A stretch of DNA of 64,000 bases from an uncultured Bacteroidales bacterium (GCA_902782465.1 CACZNH010000013.1:1-64000), one strand, 5' to 3'; counted from the stretch's first letter, positions 1 to 9,178 are shown. A program made the numbers and translations. The notes: generated by a model not told the origin, from the letters alone.

Positions 1-24
1 AGAATTTTTTAATTCTTCGCTCAT
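1..24 (-). CDS. 5' end of a gene running off the left edge
   Basis: The minus strand reads MSEELKNS from an ATG at 24-22 to the window edge. An in-frame TAA lies directly upstream (27-25), so this is a genuine 5' end if the gene is real. A promoter-like box lies about 65 bases upstream. Eight residues are too few to name the product. Confidence 0.5.
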
Positions 25-56
25 TTAAATTGTTAATAATAAGTTAGTTAAACAGC

Positions 57-80
57 CTTTTCGGACTCGTTCCCGAAAAG
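57..80 (-). other. 5'-UTR hairpin of the left-edge gene
   Basis: CTTTTCGG (57-64) and CCGAAAAG (73-80) form a perfect 8-bp stem with an 8-base loop. It sits between the putative promoter and the start codon at 24, so it would be in the mRNA leader. A regulatory role is inference. Confidence 0.4.
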
Positions 81-88
81 CGCGACTG

Positions 89-119
89 CAAAGGTACAAC
101 ATTTTCCCTGATCCACAAG
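89..119 (-). promoter_or_regulatory. Bacteroidetes-type promoter for the left-edge gene
   Basis: Read on the minus strand, TACCTTTG (96-89) fits the TAnnTTTG -7 box. A CTTG (119-116) 19 bases upstream is a partial -33 box. Confidence 0.5.
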
Positions 120-200
120 CAAAACAGCCCTAAATTTTTCAACAACTGATGTTTTTCTAACAACTGACTATTCTGAGGCTTCTGAGGGCATTCGCCACCC

Positions 201-238
201 TTGGCCCCACGCTAAGACGCCAAGACGCTAAGCTTATT
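201..238. repeat. Short dispersed GCTAAGACGC repeat, copy 1
   Basis: TTGGCCCCAC is followed by GCTAAGACGC CAAGACGCTA AG and a TTATTA. The same arrangement, with one more unit, recurs at 11131-11175. Confidence 0.5.
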
Positions 239-422
239 AATTGGCATCCGCTCACCTCCATTCTGTCGGGAAAATGAGTCCCGCAAGGGACGGCGAGATC
301 ATAGGCAGGCGGTGGAGCGTGCCACAGGCACGCGAAACCCCTGCACACCGAACACCCCACCCCACAAAACTCCGAAGGAGTGACGGAAAATGCCACCCCA
401 TTGCCCCTCGCTACGCTCGGGA

Positions 423-510
423 AAATCTCAACAAATCAATTTTTTAAAAATTTGTCAGGATTTTGTTTTCAAATTATTTCATTTTTTGCCCGCTAGCGGG
501 CACCGACAGT
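423..510. repeat. Dispersed repeat with ACAAATC half-sites and GCCCG hairpin, copy 1
   Basis: ACAAATC- and ATTTGTC-like heptamers precede TTTTTGCCCG-CTAG-CGGGCACC. The same order occurs at 22876-22948 and 26151-26265, but this is the most diverged copy. Confidence 0.4.
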
Positions 511-554
511 TGGAGGTTAGCGTGTTCCTACGTGTCGGAACATGGGTACAAATA

Positions 555-2834
555 CTACGGCACACGCACAGCACGGACACTGTGACCGTCGTCGCGGCTG
601 CCGGTGCCAATCGCCCAGCCTGAGTTGATTGAATCGAAGTGCAAGCCGTATGCGAGGCTGTTGTTGTGCGGGAAGAACGCGAGCGACCAAACGTAGCTGT
701 ACTTGCCAGCTCTGTTGAGCGACTCAACCCGGCGATAGCCCGCGGCGGGCAAGAAAATGCTGTTCCCGTTAGGGGCAGTCACCAATTCACCGGTCACGCC
801 ATTCCTCGTTGTCCAAGTCCATGTGCACTGTTCAACTAACTCATACAGTTGCTCCATTGTCGGCAAGCGCCATGAGGGGCCCCAATTCACATAAGCCGCA
901 TCGTCCTCGGGATCCAGCTCCGTCTTGCCGTCGGTGAAGCCGTTGTAGCCGTAAGAACTGTCAGTGCAGTACTTCGTCAACGTGTTGGAACTGCCGTTGC
1001 ACCATTTGTAGGTGCTCCAGTCATATACTTCCTTAGGTTCGGTCTCGCCCCAGGCGAAGTAGTCACCGTATTCCTCAGGACTGCTGGCACCCACATTGCA
1101 CGTTGCCCACAACGTACCGCTGGGCAAGCCCAAATCAACCCATTCGTGAACTGTGTCTGTTTCTAGGCCGTTTTCCTTGAAAGGTTTGGCTTTGACAAAT
1201 ATCATGGGCTTCAGTAATTTGATTTCTTGCGTGAAGGATTCGTCCACCGCAGCGGTGATACTGTAGGCTCCATTGTGTTTGAGGTCAATGGTCACCTGTT
1301 TGTAATAACCGTTTGACCCCTCTTGGCTCTTCTTGTTCACCTTATATACCTCTGGCGAGGCATCAGAGCGCAAAGGGGTCGCCCTTACAAAGATTGTTTT
1401 GGGTGCATCCTCATTGCCATCCATGATTAAATCCAACTTGATTTTCTTATCACTGATGAAATGTACCCCTTTGGTGAAATCAAAGTCTCCATAGTTTTTA
1501 GGATGGAGCCTTGAATTGGCATTGCGGTAGTACTGCGTGACGGGAGTAAAGTAATCAGATGATGTAACGGTGTTTGGATCAAAGTGCACTCCAAAGTATT
1601 TCAATTTCGTATCATCATGCATGGGGTCGGTAGTCCAAGTGTCAGTCTCAGCACCAGTGTTATCATAATAAGGATTCTCACTGTCACGGATATCAAGCGC
1701 ATCACATAGTGGCTTACCGCGCATCAATTTATAGAACAAGACTGTGGCGTGAGCCTGGGCAGAGCTGTTAGGACCGTTCCAGCCAATACAACAGTAGCTT
1801 TGAGTATAATCTGAGGTGTGGCGATAAGCGTCACAAGAGCCTATGTAAAGCACCGTATTCGATACAGTATAAGGAAAATTCATCTTTTTGACCGGTACAG
1901 CGAATTCATATCTGCTGCCAAAATCGAAGACACTCGTATTCCAAAACCTGTAAGAGTAGGAAACTGAAACACCCTCATCATATAGCATCGGGTCTTGTTT
2001 AGCCCTCTTGGCATCATATTCCTCGCTGATGATGAAATAAGAACTCTTGCCGTCGGAGAAACCATGTGACATGATGATGACCGCTGTGTAAGAGGAAGCA
2101 TTGTTGAGTACCTTCTTGAGATTGTCCAGTGTCACTTGCTCATAGGGATAATACTCTACGCCATATTCATGAGCATTCAAGTCTCTGCACAAGTAGTCAA
2201 TCATCCTGTTTTGCGTAATGCGGCTGCCGAGCATATCACCAACCTCACTACTACTCATTTTGCTGAAATAGTTAAATACGGCCACCTTGCCACGAGAACC
2301 TGTAGCACTATAGCGCGGTGGGGCTTGCCTAGAATTTCGTATTGTGGAGGCTGACGGCTCATCAATGGTATCTTCCTCAGCAAATGGGTCAAATTCGTCG
2401 TGAATGGGGTAAACCGTGCGGTACTCATCACCCTTGAATTGGATAATGATTTGGTTCTCGTCAGGAGTCACAAAAGCCTCCTCAACATTCTCGTTGGTTT
2501 TTAACGAGTCAACAACAGCAGTAATATCAACGTTCTCGTCACCACAAGACGCCCGCAAGTGTCTCTCGATTTCGTTGACCGAAGCGTCTGACCAACTGAA
2601 GTCGCCACCACCCAGGATGATATCAATGATAGCATTGAGGTCCGAGATGTTGACCACGCCGTCTTCGTTGACATCGCTGTTGGCGTTGAAGCCGTCGGCC
2701 AGAATGTCGTTGATAATGCAGTTGACGTCGCTGATAGTGACGGCATTGTCACCGTTGACGTCGCCGTATAGCGTCTGAGCGTTCATGCCAAGAGACATGA
2801 TGCACACGAGCATAAATAGAAGCGATTTTTTCAT
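555..2834 (-). CDS. Secreted dockerin / candidate clan CD (caspase-like) peptidase / FISUMP protein
   Basis: Exported 759-residue protein, possibly an extracellular cysteine peptidase. A signal peptide (about 1-20) is followed by two dockerin-type calcium loops (about 23-78, DVNGDNAVTISD and DVNEDGVVNISD). The middle contains IIMSHG (His257) and LYIGSCDAYR (Cys334); this His-Gly then Cys order after two hydrophobic strands is that of clan CD peptidases. Roughly the last 190 residues match the FISUMP (Fibrobacter major paralogous) pattern, with LGLPSGTLWATCNVGA and a WRLPT segment. The ATG 13 codons further upstream is rejected because it lies upstream of the -7 box and would not be transcribed. 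FISUMP and dockerin are firm; peptidase activity is inferred from the motif pair alone. Confidence 0.85.
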   Translation of the reverse strand: MKKSLLFMLVCIMSLGMNAQTLYGDVNGDNAVTISDVNCIINDILADGFNANSDVNEDGVVNISDLNAIIDIILGGGDFSWSDASVNEIERHLRASCGDENVDITAVVDSLKTNENVEEAFVTPDENQIIIQFKGDEYRTVYPIHDEFDPFAEEDTIDEPSASTIRNSRQAPPRYSATGSRGKVAVFNYFSKMSSSEVGDMLGSRITQNRMIDYLCRDLNAHEYGVEYYPYEQVTLDNLKKVLNNASSYTAVIIMSHGFSDGKSSYFIISEEYDAKRAKQDPMLYDEGVSVSYSYRFWNTSVFDFGSRYEFAVPVKKMNFPYTVSNTVLYIGSCDAYRHTSDYTQSYCCIGWNGPNSSAQAHATVLFYKLMRGKPLCDALDIRDSENPYYDNTGAETDTWTTDPMHDDTKLKYFGVHFDPNTVTSSDYFTPVTQYYRNANSRLHPKNYGDFDFTKGVHFISDKKIKLDLIMDGNEDAPKTIFVRATPLRSDASPEVYKVNKKSQEGSNGYYKQVTIDLKHNGAYSITAAVDESFTQEIKLLKPMIFVKAKPFKENGLETDTVHEWVDLGLPSGTLWATCNVGASSPEEYGDYFAWGETEPKEVYDWSTYKWCNGSSNTLTKYCTDSSYGYNGFTDGKTELDPEDDAAYVNWGPSWRLPTMEQLYELVEQCTWTWTTRNGVTGELVTAPNGNSIFLPAAGYRRVESLNRAGKYSYVWSLAFFPHNNSLAYGLHFDSINSGWAIGTGSRDDGHSVRAVRVP

Positions 2835-2862
2835 ATGGCAGGTTGGTTTCTGTTTGATGGCG

Positions 2863-2894
2863 CAAAAATACAAAAAAAGGCGCGGATTTTCAAA
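2863..2894 (-). promoter_or_regulatory. Promoter of the caspase-like/FISUMP gene
   Basis: TATTTTTG (2870-2863) is a -7 box, with TTTG (2894-2891) 20 bases upstream as the -33 box. The surrounding ~100 bp resembles the region upstream of the gene starting at 6387. Confidence 0.75.
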
Positions 2895-2966
2895 TCAAAA
2901 ACAGGGAAAACCGCAACAACTATTTTTGGAACAACTGATTATTCTGATTTTTCAGAAGACATCCGC

Positions 2967-3030
2967 ACAGCTGAACTGCCCCCCAAAAAGTTTTGTATCT
3001 AACTTTTTTTGGGGGGGGCAGTTCAGCTGT
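2967..3030. terminator. Long GC-rich inverted repeat, terminator-like
   Basis: ACAGCTGAACTGCCCCCC (2967-2984) pairs with GGGGGGCAGTTCAGCTGT (3013-3030). The arms continue through A5/T7 tracts to AGTT and AACT around a short loop. The right arm has two extra G and two extra T, so homopolymer length differs between arms. It lies just 3' of the 904-residue gene and upstream of the FISUMP gene's promoter. Confidence 0.7.
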
Positions 3031-3037
3031 CCACGGA

Positions 3038-5752
3038 TTATACAGATTCTCGACCTCCAAATCCAACGCAATCATCTATTAATTCTGTGGACATTTTATA
3101 GTTTTGGTAGATACTCCATCCACCGCAAGACTCTACATACATGACATGCCAAATGACCACATCTCGCCATGTGACAGAACCGTCACCATCGAGGTCTCCT
3201 TTATCTTCAAAAAGAATTTGGCCATTCACTACGGAATTCAATAAGCGATTAAAATCCGCAACGGTAATTTCCCCGTCATAATTTATATCTAATTTTTGGT
3301 AGAGATCATCATCTGAAAAACTATCAAAAGGATAGCCATTCCAAGATTTCATCACATGATTATCAAGGGAATCAATCATTGCTTTGGCATCTGCATTATT
3401 TAATAACCAACCGCTGTAGCTAATTGACCCATCACCATTAACGTCAGCTGTAAAAGTACTTAATGCTTGTTTACGTTCAGAATAAATTAATAACAATTCA
3501 CCATAATCATTCTCGTCAATCTCTGCATCGCAATTAACGTCACCGCGCTGTAGAGGGACAACCTTTACGACCATGGATGCCGTTATTCCCATAATCACAT
3601 CTGTGACAATTACAGTGGAAACACCTAAATCAGCAGCCTTTAGCGATAATTTATTGCCTTTAAGCGTAGCTGATACATTTGAGCCATCGACCATTACAGT
3701 AAAAACACCACTACCATTCTGAATAACAAATGACTTCGAAAAGCCGATTACAATCTTTTGCTCTTCCTCTGACAAAGAAAGAGGTGTTATCGATTGAGCC
3801 ACGTTAACATTAATGAATGAATTGATATTATTTTTGATATTGAGTAGCAAAATGTTTGTAGAACCTAATTCATGAGCTGTTAAGATGATTTTTGAGTCCT
3901 TTATCGAAGCGGTCGCAATTCTTGGATCAAATGACTTGACTACTATATACGAGGCATTGGCATCTGGTTTATCCAGTTCATATACCTGATCTTTTAACAT
4001 CGTGAAAGATTGATCTTGGGTGTTTATTTTCACCTCTGGTGTTGCTTCTATCTCACACCCCAAAAACTCCACAACGGGGCAACAGGTATAATCAGTTCCT
4101 TTTAAAGTCAAGAATGTGGTTTCATAATTACTTGCCCAAAAGTCTCTTGTTTGTCGCCAATATTTTTGTGAATGAAGTTGAGTGGTTTTGCCAGATTTGC
4201 TCTCCAATACTGCGCCCAGCTTTACCGGCAAGAACAACTCGCGCGAGGCACAGGTAGAAAATGTCAGATTTGACCCATCATAATTATTTATCACATGAGA
4301 CTTGAACTCTGGCAAGAGATAGCACTCAAACAGGGGCCACGACCATTGGAACAGTTTCAGGTCAGGCGTTTCAGCCCATTGGTTCACACTCTTTACACCC
4401 GGCCATCCCAAACCTGGCTTAATCCTTGCTTTTTTCTTCAGGAAACTGTACTCGGCATCGACGCCTATATCAAAATCAAGAGAGACCTTTGTATTCTTCA
4501 ACACCGAGTAGATACCTGGGTCACGCGCGATGTCATTGGCCGACAGGTCAAACGATGTGGTAATTTTGGGACCCATCTTGAGGACAGCATCAAGACTGGC
4601 CACTCTCTGATGCAGAAACAACAAGCCCACATCAACACCGAGGCCGAAGGTGACACTTCCATCGAGCTTGAAATCCAGCGTGGGCTCCTTGAATGTCATA
4701 TCAAAATCCTTGATAATCTTCGCGCTGTCGATGTCAAGACCAGAACCATGATAATCAAAACCCAATGTGTGGCTGATTACAACAGGAATTTTGCCCTTAA
4801 CATGTGCCTTGGCTTCCGACTTAAAGAATAGACCCAACTTTAAAGTCGGCCTGAAACCGTAGAAATTACCCAACTCCACATTACAGGGCCACACTTCATG
4901 TTCGTACTTCAACTTGTCGCCCAACTCACAATCCACAACCATGTTAAGTTCATGCTTGCCTGTTATAGCGAGTTTAAAATGGACAGGGTCGTCCTCGTGG
5001 ATATACAGTACATAATCGATTATTAGTCCTGGGGTATATTCCAATGAAATCCAATCCCATCCATTCTTTTTCACAGTCTGTTTGCCAATACCGAAATGTA
5101 TAGAATCCTGCAAATTGATATTGTCAAACCCGAGGATTCGTTTCGGCAATCGTCGCGGGACATTATCTGGCGTGGCGGTACTGTCGCCAACAAGCTTTCC
5201 CACGACTATCAACTGTTCGTAGATATCTAAGAGATTGGCATCGACGCAGGTGACCTCAATGGTTTGTCCTTGCTTCTTCACATGAGCCACCCTACCCACG
5301 AAGCCTTCTTCAAATGGGGAGTCAAAGGTCTCGCTGACAAGCACATCGCCCTCTGAAGGCAACAAGTACTGAGGTATCGAAGCATCGAATACCATGCCCA
5401 AGGAATCAACACTCATCGTGAACGGGATGTGCTCATCAGTAATCAAGAAAACATCGTCCTTAATGATGGTCTTCGGGGCTTGGAAGGCGATACTGTCGAT
5501 GGCGGCCAAGGGGATGCGATAAACGCTGTCGGGGGTCCACACTTCCTGGACGACGACATTGGGGTGCGCCCTACCTTCGAGGTCGATGTTGCTGAAGGTG
5601 ATGCTGTCCACGTCGCAATTCAGGAAGGCGCTAAAGTCCCCGTCGTTGCGGTAATTGTAGATAGCATAACGCTCATGTGCAAAAACTGTCGTATGGAACG
5701 ATGTAGCGAATAGTGCCACCAGCAGGCTGAAAATGATGATGTGCTTTTTCAT
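3038..5752 (-). CDS. Large secreted protein with C-terminal dockerin-type repeats
   Basis: Exported 904-residue protein of unknown function. A signal peptide (about 1-25, ending TTVFAHE) is followed by a short module (about 27-90, YAIYNYRNDGDF) that appears in other Bacteroidales surface proteins. A long central part has no recognised domain. The last ~170 residues carry several EF-hand/dockerin-like loops (DVNCDAEIDEND, DVNGDGSISYSG, DINYDGEITVAD, DLDGDGSVTWRD). The ATG overlaps the stop of the upstream gene by 4 bp (ATGA), which suggests translational coupling and a shared job with that small sorted protein. Secretion and calcium loops are visible; any ligand is unknown. Confidence 0.85.
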   Translation of the reverse strand: MKKHIIIFSLLVALFATSFHTTVFAHERYAIYNYRNDGDFSAFLNCDVDSITFSNIDLEGRAHPNVVVQEVWTPDSVYRIPLAAIDSIAFQAPKTIIKDDVFLITDEHIPFTMSVDSLGMVFDASIPQYLLPSEGDVLVSETFDSPFEEGFVGRVAHVKKQGQTIEVTCVDANLLDIYEQLIVVGKLVGDSTATPDNVPRRLPKRILGFDNINLQDSIHFGIGKQTVKKNGWDWISLEYTPGLIIDYVLYIHEDDPVHFKLAITGKHELNMVVDCELGDKLKYEHEVWPCNVELGNFYGFRPTLKLGLFFKSEAKAHVKGKIPVVISHTLGFDYHGSGLDIDSAKIIKDFDMTFKEPTLDFKLDGSVTFGLGVDVGLLFLHQRVASLDAVLKMGPKITTSFDLSANDIARDPGIYSVLKNTKVSLDFDIGVDAEYSFLKKKARIKPGLGWPGVKSVNQWAETPDLKLFQWSWPLFECYLLPEFKSHVINNYDGSNLTFSTCASRELFLPVKLGAVLESKSGKTTQLHSQKYWRQTRDFWASNYETTFLTLKGTDYTCCPVVEFLGCEIEATPEVKINTQDQSFTMLKDQVYELDKPDANASYIVVKSFDPRIATASIKDSKIILTAHELGSTNILLLNIKNNINSFINVNVAQSITPLSLSEEEQKIVIGFSKSFVIQNGSGVFTVMVDGSNVSATLKGNKLSLKAADLGVSTVIVTDVIMGITASMVVKVVPLQRGDVNCDAEIDENDYGELLLIYSERKQALSTFTADVNGDGSISYSGWLLNNADAKAMIDSLDNHVMKSWNGYPFDSFSDDDLYQKLDINYDGEITVADFNRLLNSVVNGQILFEDKGDLDGDGSVTWRDVVIWHVMYVESCGGWSIYQNYKMSTELIDDCVGFGGRESV

Positions 5753-6387
5753 GGCTTCACGATTTTAAGGGTTTGACTGCCTGCTGTTACTACATACTCG
5801 CCCGCGGGTTCATTGCTGAGCGAAATCTCGACCGTGCCGCTGCAACGCTCGCTGAACAACAACCTGCCGTCGGTGCTGGTCACCTGGACAGGGGTGTCGT
5901 CTTTCAAGTCATTCAGGAAGACCGTCCCCACCCCAGCAGGCCTATAGTCCTGGAAGATGCCGACTCCCCTGGTCACCACACGCTGCCCATAACGCAGCTG
6001 TGCCATGTTCTCGAGCATGAACACCTGCATCATGCCGTTGGTATTAATCAGCAGGAAGGGGTCCGAAATCTGGACCTTGGACTTCTTGTCAATCAGGTAC
6101 TCGACGGTGGTGCCATCGGTAGTGACCACAATGATGGTCGAATAGAGCTGTACGATAGGCTGGTCCAGGATGACGTTGATGATGGCGTTGAGGTCCGAGA
6201 TGTTGACCTGGCCGTCATCGTTGACATCACAGTTGGCATTAAAGCCGTCGGCCAGAATGTCGTTGATAATGCAATTGACGTCACTGATGGTGACTGCATT
6301 GTCGCCGTTGACGTCGCCGTATAACGTCTGGGCGTTCATGCCAAGAGACATGATGCACACGAGCATGAAGAGAAGCAATTTTTTCAT
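5749..6387 (-). CDS. Small secreted protein: N-terminal dockerin pair, possible T9SS-type C-terminal domain
   Basis: Exported 212-residue protein. Its first ~74 residues (signal peptide plus two dockerin loops, DVNGDNAVTISD and DVNDDGQVNISD) are nearly identical to those of the 555-2834 protein. The last ~60 residues (VQVTSTDGRLLFSE ... PAGEYVVTAGSQTLKIVKP) resemble a type IX secretion type A sorting domain. The stop overlaps the start of the next gene, so the two are probably one operon. The middle segment is unrecognised. Confidence 0.85.
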   Translation of the reverse strand: MKKLLLFMLVCIMSLGMNAQTLYGDVNGDNAVTISDVNCIINDILADGFNANCDVNDDGQVNISDLNAIINVILDQPIVQLYSTIIVVTTDGTTVEYLIDKKSKVQISDPFLLINTNGMMQVFMLENMAQLRYGQRVVTRGVGIFQDYRPAGVGTVFLNDLKDDTPVQVTSTDGRLLFSERCSGTVEISLSNEPAGEYVVTAGSQTLKIVKP

Positions 6388-6416
6388 ATAGCAGGTTAAG
6401 TTTGGTTTAATGGGGG

Positions 6417-6447
6417 CAAATATACGAAAAAGGCGGGAACTTTCAAA
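6417..6447 (-). promoter_or_regulatory. Promoter of the small dockerin/sorting protein operon
   Basis: TATATTTG (6424-6417) and TTTG (6447-6444) are separated by 19 bases, the standard Bacteroidetes spacing. The flanks are similar to those of the promoter at 2863-2894. Confidence 0.8.
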
Positions 6448-6570
6448 TCAATTAAAGGAAAAACTGCAACAACTGATTTTTCTGATTTTTCTGACAGCTG
6501 CCGCCTCTGCGACTTTATCCAAATGCGAATTACACGAATTAAACGAATGGGGAAACGCCCGTTTTTGGCC

Positions 6571-6789
6571 TTACATGTGAAAATCGCCCTCGGGGCGCGC
6601 GGTGATGACCCTGCTGGGGCCACCGGCCCGCAGGGCCTGAAGCTCCAGAGCCTGCGACTGCGTCAGCGCAGCGCCTGCCACCTTGTAGTTCTTGAAGTGA
6701 TGACGATAGTCGCCTTGCATCCTCATCATACTTGCCTGGACACCAAGTGCCAGGGTGAGTACAGTCAAAAGTAAGAATAATCTTTTCAT
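6571..6789 (-). CDS. Small secreted protein of unknown function
   Basis: 72-residue ORF starting at MKRLFLLLTVLTLALG, a clear signal peptide ending near VQAS. About 50 mature residues follow, rich in Met, Arg and His at the front and ending in a short acidic tail. I do not recognise the family. The start three codons downstream of the longest one is preferred because MKR begins the signal peptide. It lies between two dockerin-protein transcription units. Confidence 0.55.
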   Translation of the reverse strand: MKRLFLLLTVLTLALGVQASMMRMQGDYRHHFKNYKVAGAALTQSQALELQALRAGGPSRVITARPEGDFHM

Positions 6790-6826
6790 AAAAAACATAA
6801 TGTTTAAAGGTTAATAAAACTGTGAA

Positions 6827-6949
6827 TTATTGGTTATCTGAGTTAGTCAAGATATAGTCAATCGTAGCTGCCACATCGGCGATACCCACCACGCCATCGC
6901 CGTCGAAATCAGCATTGACGTCAACCAGCGATGCCAGCAGCAACAAAAG
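6827..6949 (-). pseudogene. Orphan dockerin C-terminus (gene remnant)
   Basis: The minus strand encodes about 40 residues ending in VGIADVAATIDYILTNSDNQ and a TAA, preceded by DFDGDGV. This is the second half of a dockerin pair. The frame is closed by TAG at 6952-6950 and has no start codon. It looks like the surviving 3' end of a deleted dockerin gene. Confidence 0.65.
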
Positions 6950-6997
6950 CTATGTAAATCGGTTTCCCTTAATGATGTCTGATAAAAGAAGATCATG

Positions 6998-9109
6998 TCA
7001 ATGATTCAGAACATAGTCAATGAGGGCCGTCACATCCACGATATTGATGGTGCCATTACCGTCAACATCGGCACAGGCCTCAACCAACGAGTAGTTCCCG
7101 TTGCCCAGCAGGAGGTCTATCAGACTGGTAATATCCACGATATTGACTTCGCCATCACCATTCACGTCACGATCCACGAGCGGGAGGAACGTCTGGAAAC
7201 GGTTCCACCAGTCGGTAGTCTGATAGGCTTCTATCGACGACTCGGGCACACGCAGCTTGGTGCGGCTATAGGTGTTGTCGGTGAAACAGGCCTCACTCAG
7301 CATCTCGGGAGGCGTGGTGGCCAGGCATGAGACATTATAGAGGGCATTGCACCTGAGGAACGTGTCACGACCGATTGAGGTGACACCGCTGCCGATGGTG
7401 ACACGGTTAAGCTTCGTACAGTTGCAGAAGGCATAGTCCCCCACAGTCGTCACCGTGTTCGGGATGAAGAAGCTCCTCAACGACGTGCACCACGCAAAGG
7501 CGTCCTGGCCAATCACGGTCACCGACGGGGGAATCGTGATGTAATCGAGCGACGTGCAATCGACGAAGGCATAGGGGTCAATCTGGGTCAACGTCGAGGG
7601 CAGCACGATGTCTTTCAGTTCGTAGCAGTTCTCAAACAACCTGACAGCCAAGCTGGTAAGGCCTTCAGGCAGATTGATGTGCCTCAGTTCAGTGCAATTG
7701 GAGAAAGCCATGAGGCCAAAGGACCTAATCGTCTCGGGAAGGACGACCTCGGTCAACGCATAACAAGACTCGAACGCCTGATTGCCTATCGTGGTCAACC
7801 CGTCGGGCAGGTTTATCGCGGGCAGTATGGTGCAACCGCTGAACGCTTCCTTTCCAATCTTCTTCACCGTAGGCGGAATATTGACATCGACAAGATTATG
7901 GCAGTACTGGAACGTATTTTTGGGGATGCTATCCAAATTGGTGGGGAGCATCACGCTCGCCAGCGTGTCGCAATAGATAAACATCGATTCACCCATCGAG
8001 TCCAGCGTCTCGGGCATGACCACAGTCAACAAACTGTCACTATCGATAAACACACGGTCAGCTATATCCCTCACCGTATTGGGTATCACGATATGTTTCA
8101 GTCCTGAACGGGCAAGCGCCAACTTGTCAATTCTGGTGACCGACGAGGGAATCTCAATGCTCTTCAAACTGAAGGTCTCCTCCAGCACACTCTCGGTGAG
8201 CACCGTCAACGAGTCGGGAATGTTGAAACTTTCAAGGCTGGTGCACCTGAAAAAGGCCCACTTTCCGATAGAGGTCACCGTGTTGGGCAGTTCAATATGA
8301 GTCATCGACAAACAAGCCGAAAACGCATACGGCCCGATGGTCTTGACCGCTTCAGGAATGTTGATTTCAGTCAATGAGAGGCAGCAGGAGAAAGCATCAC
8401 TGCCAATGCTTGTGATGGCATCGGGGAGCACCACAGTCTCAAGGCTGTCACACATATAAAAAGCGAAATCACAGACCTGCTTTATCTTTTCGGGTATCGT
8501 GACGTGCCGCAGGCTGACGCAGTTAGAGAAAGCCCAATCGCCAATGTAAGTCAACGAGTTGGGGAAATCTATCGAAATCAGCGATTTGCAGTTTTCAAAA
8601 GCAGCAGCGGCAATATAGGTGACGCCCTCAGGCACGGTGACATGCTTCAGACCCGAACCGCAAAACGAGGCACGGAATATGTGGGTCAATGTACTGGGGA
8701 AATGCACGCTTTCCAGATTTGAACAGTTCTGGAACACATTTCCGTTAACCGAGCTGATGCCCTCAGGAATGTCAACACTGGTCAAGCCCGTGCAACCAAA
8801 AAAGGTCACAAAGCCCAACGAGGTCAGCGTATTGGGCAATGAGATACTGGTCATCGCAGTGCAGCCATAGAATGCCGAGTCACCCAGGACGGTCACCCGA
8901 TAGGTCATGTCACCGTGAGTCACTTCAGCGGGAATCACGACGTCGCCGCTGTAGGGCACCTCACCCCTGGCCACCATCACCTGACTGCCGGACGCCCCCG
9001 AATTATAACTGTAATAAATGCCGTCGGCCTCAAAGTCATAGGCCATCGCAACGGCCGGAAACAGCAATGCCAGCAACATCAAGGCAAATTGAGTAAGACT
9101 TTTTTTCAT
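6998..9109 (-). CDS. BspA-like LRR_5 surface protein with C-terminal dockerin pair
   Basis: Exported 703-residue protein. A signal peptide (about 1-23, ending AVAMA) precedes a short entry segment and then about 24 leucine-rich repeats of ~23 residues of the BspA/LRR_5 type (pattern IPxxVTxIGxxAFxxCxxLxx), covering residues ~60-620. It ends in two dockerin loops (DVNGDGEVNIVD, DVDGNGTINIVD). BspA-type repeats are known for binding host proteins or other bacteria; the target here is unknown. The ATG is preceded by a promoter about 40 bp away. Confidence 0.9.
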   Translation of the reverse strand: MKKSLTQFALMLLALLFPAVAMAYDFEADGIYYSYNSGASGSQVMVARGEVPYSGDVVIPAEVTHGDMTYRVTVLGDSAFYGCTAMTSISLPNTLTSLGFVTFFGCTGLTSVDIPEGISSVNGNVFQNCSNLESVHFPSTLTHIFRASFCGSGLKHVTVPEGVTYIAAAAFENCKSLISIDFPNSLTYIGDWAFSNCVSLRHVTIPEKIKQVCDFAFYMCDSLETVVLPDAITSIGSDAFSCCLSLTEINIPEAVKTIGPYAFSACLSMTHIELPNTVTSIGKWAFFRCTSLESFNIPDSLTVLTESVLEETFSLKSIEIPSSVTRIDKLALARSGLKHIVIPNTVRDIADRVFIDSDSLLTVVMPETLDSMGESMFIYCDTLASVMLPTNLDSIPKNTFQYCHNLVDVNIPPTVKKIGKEAFSGCTILPAINLPDGLTTIGNQAFESCYALTEVVLPETIRSFGLMAFSNCTELRHINLPEGLTSLAVRLFENCYELKDIVLPSTLTQIDPYAFVDCTSLDYITIPPSVTVIGQDAFAWCTSLRSFFIPNTVTTVGDYAFCNCTKLNRVTIGSGVTSIGRDTFLRCNALYNVSCLATTPPEMLSEACFTDNTYSRTKLRVPESSIEAYQTTDWWNRFQTFLPLVDRDVNGDGEVNIVDITSLIDLLLGNGNYSLVEACADVDGNGTINIVDVTALIDYVLNH

Positions 9110-9144
9110 AGATTATCTGATTTGAAGTTTATGTTAATAGACCG

Positions 9145-9178
9145 CAAATATACTCAAAAAAACGGGTAATCACGCAAA
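9145..9178 (-). promoter_or_regulatory. Promoter of the BspA-like gene
   Basis: TATATTTG (9152-9145) fits the -7 box. TTTG (9178-9175) lies 22 bases upstream, slightly longer than usual. Confidence 0.6.

Larger units (their letters stand above)
124..554. other. Intergenic stretch without a recognised gene
   Basis: No ORF here has a recognisable product. The stretch holds a short AAGACGC repeat (201-238), a member of the heptamer/TTTTTGCCCG repeat family (about 423-510), and the region downstream of the FISUMP gene. Confidence 0.6.
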
